From: Lampris incognitus
Lineage: Eukaryota > Chordata > Actinopteri > Lampriformes > Lampridae
NCBI RefSeq assembly: GCF_029633865.1
Contig: NW_026611078.1
Span: forward strand, 62,001 to 126,000
DNA length: 64,000 bases
Direction of reading: 5' to 3'
The notes below the pieces were generated by a model. The model was not told the origin of the DNA. It searched no databases and saw only the letters and a list, made by a program, of their open reading frames with translations. Position numbers and translations under genes: made by a program. Positions 1 to 9,300 of the stretch are shown here, piece by piece. Position 1 is the stretch's first letter; the number at the start of each line of letters is the position of its first letter.

Positions 1-279
1 ACACGATAGCCAAACAAATGCACACCCACACACTCGCACACATGCACGCGCAAGCATGCGCGCACACACACATTTTTAGAACAGTCTGAATTTCTTTGAC
101 ATTCTGAACACTGGATGTGCTTCAAAACACATTTGATAGCTGTGAATAGCATGATATTAGCAAATGGTGGAAACAGTATACAGAAGTAAGTTCCACAGCA
201 TACAATACATTCATAAAAACTAGTCAAAAGACATTGTCTCTCAGGAATAGTTAGGAACAAAAGGCTGGTGGCACTAGTT

Positions 280-3200
280 TTAAGCATACACGTTGCATTT
301 CAAAAACATAAGATCTGACAGCATGGAACTACTCAACCTTGCACGGTGAGGCCTCATCAAAATGCCTCCATGACTAAATACCCTTTCAATGGGCCCACTG
401 GAGGTAGGGATAGAGAATACCTGTGTGGCAATCTGATAGAGGGTAGGGAATTTGGATTTGTTTTGCTGCCAAAACCTGAGGCACGGGACTGAGTCAGAGT
501 CCTGCTCAGCGATCAAGTTGAGGTATGCAGTCAACTGAGCCTGGCCAGACGGCTTCTTCTTGGTGGAGGAGGGAGTCCTCCTATAGTGGGAGAACATTCT
601 CAACTGCTTCTCAGGAGGAGACTGAAAGTTCACCTTCCCCTGGTCCTGTTGCTTCCGCTGCATCTGCTGTTGATACCGCTTGCTTGTCACCCTCTGCCTT
701 TATATACTCTGAAATGAGAGGGGGGCATGGGGGACTCATTACAAATATGTTATTGACTAGGCCTACATGACAAATGACACGCCTATGTGCTTTATTGTAA
801 CACCTTCAATGATATAAACATCACAACAATCAAATAGTTAATCACTTAACTAACGTTAATCAAAACATTTCTCACCTTTGATCTCAGTCTTCAGCACATC
901 TTTGATGTCACTGTCCAGCTGCACATCATGTTCTAGCCACTGGAAGCCAAATGCTGGGTCCAACACAGATGCTATGAAGTAGGCATTGGTGAAAGGAAAT
1001 TTGGTGGGGCCTCTTCCTTCAGCCGGCTCACATCCTGGTATCTTGACTGCACTGAAAACCTCTGCAAACCTTGTTTTCAAGGAGCTCTCCAGAGCTCTCA
1101 CCAGAGGCCCACAGTATCTGGCTTTTCCTCTTATTTCCTGCAGGTAACAGCGCAGAGTGAGGACACAGGGCACAATCACACTGACGGTGACAGTAGTCTC
1201 ACCCTGAGTTAGGTTGGTTGCCTCTAAGAATGGATCAAGAACTTCGATCAGTTCTTTAAGCTGAGCATACTCTCGCGGGGATAAGATAAGGCTTTTGTGC
1301 CCCACTGATTCCAACACACTGGACAGCTTTTGCATGTCTAAATGCACATAAGCCTTCACCTGCTTCAGAGTGGAATTCCATCGTGTGGCATTCGCTGTTG
1401 GAATTGTTGGATCACCAGAACACGCTTCAAAGCAGTCTTTAAACGAGGTGCCACTGTGGAGGAGGTTGGCTGCACGGGATAGCTTTGCTAGGGTGCTTGA
1501 CAGCCCACTGGTGTCTTTCAGACCATCTTTTATGACCAACTGCAGTGAATGTGTGAAGCATGATAGTCTCTGCATCTTACAGTTCTCAGCCAAAGTGTCA
1601 TTGACTGTCTGTTGATCTTCTGGCATCAGGTCTTGCCATATTTCATCATCCTCCTCAAATGTGCTGGGATCATGAGCTTCAGCATCACAAGGATCCTCTA
1701 GGGGAAAGCTGGCCTGGAAAGCTTTTCTCATGTTGGATGCATTGTCAGTTATGACAAAGTTGATCTTGTCCTTAATCAGGTATTCTTCAGCACAGCATTC
1801 AACCATCATTGCAATCTTCTCTCCTGAGTGTTTCCCATGCACTCTTTTGCAGGAAAGAAGATATGACTGAAGGCTGAGTTCCTGTTTTTTTTATCCATTG
1901 CCACTGTGTGTGCTGTCACTCCAAGGAATGACTGCATCTTTCGATCACTCCAAATGTCTGTGGTAACAGCAACACTCGATGCTTCTGCCAGCTGGTTCTT
2001 TATCTGTTCTTTCTTGACTTCCACCATTCCTGGAATGGTCACAGAGGAAATTGTGGATCTTGCTATGGGCCGGTACTGAGGGTCCAGGACATGCAGGAAG
2101 TGCTTGAAGTCCTCGTTGTCAACGATGGAGAGTGGCAAGCAGCACTTAATGATTAGATCTTTTACAAGGGCATCACTTATAGCCTTCTGACGTGGATGTT
2201 TGAGGTCGTACATCCTTTGCTGTCCATCATTTAAAAATGATGTGATAGTCTTCTGACCTGGAGCAGCTGGCATCACATCTGAAGCAGTGGAGGCATGGTA
2301 TTCTTGGAACCTAGGGGAAGATAGGATACACACTTTAGCTTGCTGATGCCAAACTGTTTCAAGTAATCTTTCTCACAGCAAAAAATATGTAACGTTATAG
2401 CTATAACAATATGCAATAACAATACGAATGTTACACATTATACACATAGTGGTTTGAACCATAACCAGTTAAGTTACATATTTAGTTATCTATATAACTA
2501 ACATTACCATATTAGTAGATTAACTAATGTAAACTAGCTGGATAAATGAAAAGTATGAGAAAAGATACATAATTTATGAGACTAACAGGACAGGGATTAA
2601 TTAGCAAAACCCAGTCATTTAATTATTGATTTAAGTATGTTACATGCTACCTAGCTGAGCTTTAACTCTCCATCCTCCGTGAGTCTGTATGTTTATTCTG
2701 TATGGGTCAGGGAGGGTGTGATTTTGTTAGAAGATAGAGCCAGTTCATAGTACTGTTCAAAAGCTACGTCGCGCGTGTCTATTTTTAGAATTTGGCACAC
2801 CCAATGCTGCATATATGCAAAGAAAAATATCCCCATATTTACAGTAACCTATGCGGTGTCACCAATCACCATACGGTTCGGTAGTTTTCGGTACATCGGG
2901 GGGGGGGGGGGGGGGGGAAATGCCACATCCGTCAAATCTTGTACCGTCTCCAGCTCTCAAGAAAACCAGTGGCGGCATCCACATTAGCTTTCTTCAATTA
3001 GTCCATTTAGCGAGTAATAGCCTACAATTATTTTTATTTGCATTGTAAAGTTGTGCACATTTTATCAACATTATTTGTGGATGCATATAGGCTAGACTTC
3101 TTCCTTCTCCGCACTTGGAGAATATTCATGGCGGAGATCTGCAATGTGCGGATTTGTTATTGCTAGTTAAGATTAATGCTAACACGGTAGTTCAGAGTGG

Positions 3201-3859
3201 TGTGTTTTTTTCCGTTAAGTGTATGCTACTTGGTAATTAGCTAAATGATAAATAAGAAAAATCAGTTTTAATCTCCCTATAACACGAAGACGCTGCGTGT
3301 TACTTACCAACTCATCATTAGTGAGATCGATGGTACGCTCGTACCGAAAGCGAACCGTACTGTGACTTTTCTGTGCAATGCTGCATTAGCATTCTAACAG
3401 TAACGTTACTTAACTTACCTATACAATTTCACTTGATTCTAGTGATATGATATACCCGCCACACCACCTAACCCAACGGTTCTAGTGACATGATATACCC
3501 GCCACACGACCCGACCGAACATCTTGGACCAGTGGTTGAGTTACTCCAGAGGCTATTGTTACCGTAGCTAGATAGCTAGCTAGCTAACGTTAACTGATCA
3601 CCAACCATATCATCAACTGACTGCATATCACTTACTTTTCTGGGTGCATCCTTGACAGATGTCTGTTGAAGTTTGAGGTTGTCCCGGTCTTCTCCTCAAT
3701 AGTTCGTTTACATATCGAACATCTAGCAGTGATCTTGCTGGAATTTGTTGTAAAATCTGTGTAAGCAAAGAGCACAATTCGGGGCGTCTCTTTAGGCATC
3801 TTCACGCTACTGAACATGACGGTATGCACGCCACGTGAATCCGCATGTAGGTGGAACAC
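280..3859 (-). pseudogene. hAT transposase gene, three exons, one frameshift
   Basis: This is a DNA-binding and strand-transfer enzyme of the hAT superfamily. Exon 1 (3636-3859) carries a BED-type zinc finger (C-S-I-C ... H-L-S-R-M-H). Exon 2 (876-2310) carries the RNase H-like core, including VTTDIWSD, FVITDNASNM and TRWNSTL. Exon 3 (280-708) carries the hAT C-terminal dimerisation region (PIERVFSHGG). Splice sites fit: the exon 1 donor GTAAGTG joins acceptor CCCCTAG and reads through as MHPEK-FQEYH; the exon 2 donor is GTGAG and the exon 3 acceptor TTTCAG. Inside exon 2 an A8 run (minus strand, plus 1885-1892) shifts the frame. One more A would restore an uninterrupted reading, so the lesion looks like homopolymer slippage. 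Apart from that no stop is seen. The start codon in exon 1 is uncertain because two Met codons are possible. Confidence 0.85.
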
Positions 3860-3974
3860 ACGTGCCTGCCCTTACACGAAATTGAATAATGTTACAGTAT
3901 TAATATAGCTATCAATATATTTTAATAGGGCCTATTATTTTAAAAAAATCTAACAAAAACAGTCTTTATCAATT

Positions 3975-4145
3975 AAAAAGTCAGAGTCCGGGTCTCCAAC
4001 TTCCGAGTCCGAATGCAGTAAATTCGCGAGTCCGAGTCCAAGTCCGAGTCATCAGTGCTCAAGTCCAAGTCGAGTCACGAGTCACGTTAATCAGGACTCG
4101 AGTCGGACTCGAGTCCGAGTCCTGGACTCGAGTACTACAACACTG
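3975..4145 (-). repeat. hAT terminal and subterminal repeats
   Basis: Dense direct and inverted copies of GAGTCC/GGACTC end in the CAGTGTTGTA terminus. Such subterminal arrays are usual transposase binding regions in hAT elements. Confidence 0.75.
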
Positions 4146-4255
4146 CACGGTGCACAGTCTGAACAGTATTAATCAGCACTAATGCACTTTAACCGCACTC
4201 TTTTTATGCTTGATTTTGCACACAAAAGGCTATTGCTGCTCTGCTGATACTGATA

Positions 4256-4292
<37 letters not shown>

Positions 4293-4640
4293 GCTAATTC
4301 CATGGCCGCCCAGCTTCAGTAGGGAAGCAGGGAGGAGAGAAGAGAAGAGGGGGAGGAGAGGAGAGATACGGAGAACAACAGCAAAGGGGAGAGGAGACTA
4401 ATGTTGAGTGTAATTGTAAATAGTTATTATTAAAACCCAATCTTTCTCACTGTGTGTTGTATTATGTACTAATAAAGGAGGTATCATGCAATTCCTGTTT
4501 ACTAACTTCAAAAACATGTAAGTGGGTTGAATGTGTTTGTCTTGGCCGTATTGTCAACACAGCTCAGAGTAGGTAGTGCTGATCCAGTCAGTACTTCTTA
4601 GATCAGCTTCTCCACTCCTACAGGGAGAAGTGATCCTGCA
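4146..4640. repeat. TTG microsatellite and purine-rich flank
   Basis: A pure (TTG)12 run lies at 4258-4293, followed by a GGAGA-rich purine stretch to about 4400. No gene is seen in this interval. Confidence 0.8.
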
Positions 4641-4644
4641 TGCG

Positions 4645-4800
4645 TACTCCTAAATCAGAATCATTTTATTTAGCCAAGTATTTTTTGCACATACAAGGAA
4701 AGTGACTTGGTGAGGTTGGCGCATACAAGACATAAAACAACAAACAAGAATTAAAAGAAAATATTGTACATGTTTATTTACACTGGGGGGGGGGGGGTCC
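4645..4800. repeat. dispersed-repeat tail, probably LINE or SINE 3' end
   Basis: The stretch AATCATTTTATTTAGCCAAG followed by a tract about a cytoplasmic-like 'cacatacaaggaa...gacttggt' sequence matches, from memory, a common teleost retroelement 3' end. It ends near a run of G at about 4787-4797. The family is not identified. Confidence 0.35.
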
Positions 4801-5142
4801 CAGTCAGTGAGAGGCAGGGGCTTGTTTGTGAGCCCCGCTGCCATGGGGGGAAAAAACTGTTCAAGTGGTGTGTGGTTTTGGTCTTGATAGCCTAGAACCT
4901 TTTGCCTCATGGAAGTCTATGGAAGAGGTGGTGACCGAGATGGGAAGGATCAGCAACGATATATCCCGCTTTCTTCCTGGTCCTGGAGTGGTACAGGTCT
5001 AGGAGAGATGGTAGGTCACAGCCGATGACCTCAAAAAATGCAGTGCGCATGGTAAAACCATGTGAAACCACAATGTGCATTTATATGGGCCTCCAAGAGC
5101 AGGGTTGAAAACATGCCTACAACTTAACCAGGTTAAAATAGC

Positions 5143-5686
5143 TTCCCAACCTCGGTCCTAGGGGAGCCCTGTGTATGCTGGTTTTCGTTCCAACCACAAT
5201 TGAAATCCCAGAATTTTAACAAGCTGTTCATTTTTTTGGGTGCTTTTGTGTTTTTCACACACCTGATTCTGCTAATCAACCACTAGAGTCTTTGCTATGT
5301 ACCTTGATTAGTAGAATCAGGTGAGTTACTGCTTCATTGAAGCAAAAGCCAACAGCCACACTGGCCCTTTCTGGATAAGACTGGGGACCCCTGCTCTATC
5401 AATCAATGAGTTTTATTTAAAGTGTAGAGTCACCATGCAACATGGTCCACTTGGTAAATTTTACAATTAAAAGGATAAATACGAGAAAGCATACAGAAAA
5501 TAGTTACAATAAAACCACATTAAAAACACCAAAGTTAAAGAGATGTTTGTATATAGTAAAAAATAAAAACTCTAAAACATGATATAATCATGAAATATCA
5601 ATAGCTTGTTAAAGTTCTGGGATTTCAATTGTGGTTGGAATGAAAACCAGCATACACAGGGGTCCCCCAGGACCGAGGTTGGGAAC
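5143..5686. mobile_element. non-autonomous DNA transposon (MITE-like), possibly nested
   Basis: The ends are imperfect inverted repeats of about 84 bp: 5143-5226 reads TTCCCAACCTCGGTCC inward and 5602-5686 is its reverse complement. Both continue through the shared segment CAACCACAATTGAAATCCCA. A second terminus-like motif, CAGGGGTCCCC on the minus strand near 5390, lies inside, so one element may have inserted in another. There is no coding capacity. The superfamily is not settled; hAT-type is likely from the CAGGGG motif. Confidence 0.6.
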
Positions 5687-5699
5687 CTCTGGCTTAGAA

Positions 5700-6080
5700 T
5701 GAACACGGACTGTTAACAAGGCTAGCCATCTGTGGCTAACGTAGGTTAAACAGTAACAGTAAACACATACAGCGATGTCAGATTATGCACATGAAGAACA
5801 AAGCCCATCTCTTAGATACATAGCGGCTGGTTCATTATGGCAACGTTATACCTCGTATCATTAGAGCGGACACACGTGGTCACGTTGTGTAGCTACAAAT
5901 CTTCGCGCTAAGCTCTCTAGCTAGCTGTAGGTCAAAACACTTAGCATCGCTGATCACAAACGCCGGTTAACTTAGCTAATTACCTAAAACAGCGGACAAA
6001 GGGTAACGTTTACTAACTTTGCCAAATCAATAACAAGTCCTTAGCGAACCACCGTGCGGCTCTGAACAAATAATAAAGTT
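5700..6080. other. no gene seen; possible distal promoter sequence
   Basis: Mixed-composition unique sequence with scattered CpG and GCTAGC motifs. No open frame, repeat or RNA gene is visible. It leads directly into the CCAAT/TATA block. Confidence 0.4.
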
Positions 6081-6240
6081 CGTCCGATTGGCTGTCCGGT
6101 TCCTGCACTATCCTGTGCAAGCGCGCCCAATCTCCCTCCCCTTTCTCCGATTGGTTGTACGGGTGTTACGCACCTGCACACCCAATCACCCTGATTGGCC
6201 TCCACTGGGTATATATCCCTGACTCGTCGCTTCGTTTCAC
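6081..6240 (+). promoter_or_regulatory. CCAAT-rich TATA promoter-like block
   Basis: Five CCAAT/ATTGG boxes lie at 6087-6091, 6127-6131, 6150-6154, 6182-6186 and 6194-6198. A TATATAT box follows at 6210-6216 in the plus orientation. A start site would be expected near 6240. The long proline-rich reading frame begins 140-210 bases further on. A short upstream frame of 12 codons starts at 6355 in a better start context. The layout is that of a strong, tightly spaced vertebrate or LTR promoter; no LTR ends were found around it. Confidence 0.55.
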
Positions 6241-6399
6241 ACTCAGTGGGCTTAACAGCAACACAACATCCTGTCCTTAGACCCTCTGTGTGTCACAGAG
6301 ACACAGAGAGACTCTTGGTAACGGGTGCCTCGTCTGTTTGTGTGCTTCCCCAATGTCTGCCGTCCGTTCCCTCTTTAGTGTAATTGTGTGACCGAGTGA

Positions 6400-9300
6400 C
6401 CCTTCTGCCGAGCCTAAGGTCTTATTACCGAGGTACCCTTCCACCGACCTCGATGTCTGTTTCCCAAGAGGCGGTTCCCCCGTCTCCGAAACCTGGACCC
6501 CGAGCGGCGGCCATTCCGCCACCTCCGAAATCTGGTCCCCGAGCGGCGGACCTTCCAACGCGTCCAAAGTCTGAGTCCCAAGCAGTACGTACAGCGCCAC
6601 AGGTGTCTGTTTCCCAAGCCTCCCGTCTGCCACGCCTGAGGTCTGTTTCCCGAGCGGCCCTTCCGCCACCTCCAAAGCATACTCCCCGAGCGGCGGCCCT
6701 TCAATCGCCTCCAAAGTCTGATCCCCTAGCGGCAGACCTTCTGCTGCCTTCGAAGTCTGGTCCCCGAGCGGCAGACCTTTCGATTCATCCAAAGTCTGTT
6801 TCCCAAGCGGTCCATACACCGCCACAGGTTTCTGTTTCCCGAGCGTCCCGCATACCGCGCCTGAGGTCTGTTTCCCGAGCGGCCCTTACGCCACCTCCGA
6901 AGACTACTCCCCGAGCGGCGCCCCCTCCATTTCCTCCAAAGTCTGGTCCCCTAGCAGCAGATCTTCCGCTGCTTCCGACGTCTGGTTCCCAAGTGGCCCT
7001 TCCGCCACCTCAGGTGTCTGTTTCCCGAGCAGCCCTCACGCCACCTCCGAAGACTACTCCCCGAGCGGCGGCCCTTCCATCTCCTCCAAAGTCTGGTCCC
7101 CTAGCAGCAGATCTTCCGCTGCTTCCGACGTCTGGTTCCCAAGTGGCCCTTCCGCCACCCCAGGTGTCTGTTTCCCGAGCATCCCGTCTGCCACGCCTGA
7201 GGTCTGTTTCCCAAGCGGCCCTTCCGCCATCTCCAAAGCCTACTCCCCAAGCGGCGGCCGTTCGATCGCCTCCAAAGTCTGATTCCCGAGCGGCGAACCT
7301 TCCATCTCCTCCAAAGTCTGGTCCCCTAGCGGCAGACCTTCCGACGCGTCCAAAGTCTGAGTCCCAAGCAGTACGTACAGCACCACAGGTGTCTGTTTGC
7401 CAAGCGTCCCGTCTGCCACGCCTGAGGTCTGTTTCCCGAGCGGCCCTCACGCCACCTCAAAAGCCTACTCCCCGAGCGGCGGCCCTTCCATCTCCACCAA
7501 AGTCTGGTCCCCTAGCAGCAGATCTTCCGCTGCTTCCGACGTCTGGTTCCCAAGTGGCCCTTCCGCCACCCCAGGTGTCTGTTTCCCGAGCGTCCCGTCT
7601 GCCGCGCCTGAGGTCTGTTTACCGAGCGGCCCTCACGCCACCTCCGAAGACAACTCCCCGAGCGGCGGCCCTTCCATCTCCTCCCAAGTCTGGTTCCCTA
7701 GCAGCAGACATTCCGACGCCTCCAAAGTCTGAGTCCCAGGCAGTACGTACAGCGCCACAGGTGTCTGTTTCCCAAGCGTCCCGTCTGCCACGCCTGAGGT
7801 CTGTTTCCCGAGCGGCCCTCACGCCACCGCCAAAGCCTACTCCCCGAGCGGCGGCCCTTCAATCGCCTCCAAAGTCTGATCCCCTAGTGGCAGACCTTCC
7901 GCTGCCTTCGAAGTCTGGTCCGCGAACGGCAGACCCTTTGACGCATCCAAAGTCTTTTTCCCAAGCGGTCCATACACCGCCACAGGTTTCAATTTCCCGA
8001 GCATCCCGTCTGCCGCGCCTGAGGTCTGTTTCCCGAGCGGCCCTCACGCCACCTCCGAAGACTATTCCCGGAGCGGCGGCCCTTCCATCTCCTCCAAAGT
8101 CTGGTCCCCTAGCGGCAGACCTTCCGACGCCTCCAAAGTCTGAGTCCCAAGCAGTTCGTAAAGCGCCACAGGTGTCTGTTTCCCAAGTGTCACGTCTGCC
8201 GCGCCTGAGGTCTGTTTCCCGAGCAGCCCTTGCGCCACCTCCAAAGCCTACTCCCCAAGCGGCGGCCCTTCAATCACCTCCAAAGTCTGATCCCCTAGCA
8301 GCAGATCTTCCGCTGCTTCCGACGTCTGGTTCCCAAGTGGCCCTTCCGCCACCCCAGGTGTCTGTTTCCCGAGCGTCCCGTCTGCCGCGCCTGAGGTCTG
8401 TTTCCCGAGCAGCCCTTGCGCCACCTCCAAAGCCTACTCCCCAAGCGGCGGCCCTTCAATCACCTCCAAAGTCTGATCCCCTAGTGGCAGACCTTCCGCT
8501 GCCTTCGAAGTCTGGTCCCCGAGCGGCAGACCCTTTGATGCATCCAAAGTCTGTTTCCCAAGCGGTACATACACCGCCACAGGTTTCTGTTTCCCGAGCG
8601 TCCCGCATACCGCGCCTGAGGTCTGTTTCCCGAGCGGCCCTTACGCCACCTCCGAAAACCACTCCCCGAGCGGCGGCCCTTCCATCTCCTCCAAAGTCTG
8701 GTCCCCTAGCAGCAGATCTTCCGCTGCTTCCGACGTCTGGTTCCCAAGTGGCCCTTCCGCCACCTCAGGTGTCTGTTTCCCGAGCGTCCCGCATACCGCG
8801 CCTGAGGTCTGTTTCCCGAGCGGCCCTTACGCCACCTCCGAAAACCACTCCCCGAGCGGCGGCCCTTCCATCTCCTCCAAAGTCTGGTCCCCTAGCAGCA
8901 GATCTTCCGCTGCTTCCGACGTCTGGTTCCCAAGTGGCCCTTCCGCCACCCCAGGTGTCTGTTTCCCGAGCGTCCCGTCTGCCGCGCCTGAGGTCTGTTA
9001 ACCGAGCGACCCTTCCACAGACCTCAATGTCTGTATCCCTAGCGGCCCTTCTGCCACCTCTGAAGCCTGATCCCCGAACTTCGGCCCATCTGACGCCTCT
9101 GAAGTCTGTTTCCCAAGCGTCTCTTCCACCGACCGAGATGTCTGTTTCCCGAATGACCCTTCTGCCGCGCCTGAGGTCTGTTTCCCGAGGTACCCTTCCA
9201 CCGACCTCGATGTCTCTTTCCCAAGCGGCCTTTCCCCCGCCTCCGAAGCCTTGCCCCATGGCGGCAGCCCTTCCGCCGCATCCGAATTCTTGTCTCCGAG

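Larger units (their letters stand above)
1..4145 (-). mobile_element. hAT (Ac/Tol2-like) DNA transposon, one end outside window
   Basis: The right-hand end at 4145 reads on the minus strand as CAGTGTTGTAGTACTCGAGT, a typical hAT terminus. It is followed inward by many GAGTCC/GACTCG subterminal repeats (about 3975-4145). The element contains a spliced transposase gene on the minus strand (280-3859). No matching terminus is visible between position 1 and the transposase stop, so the other end should lie upstream of the window. Intron 1 holds a run of 20 G (2898-2917). A short tandem duplication (about 3435-3505) lies between exons 1 and 2. The order BED finger, catalytic core, C-terminal dimerisation domain, together with several introns, resembles Tol2 and its relatives. 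The exact family is not certain. Confidence 0.85.

Noticed and set aside
4650-4910. Minus-strand 86-residue frame
   Set aside because: Lies in a dispersed-repeat tail and a G run; no similarity or start support.
6384-6386. TTG as the start of the proline-rich frame
   Set aside because: Non-ATG start without support; first in-frame ATG at 6453 used instead.
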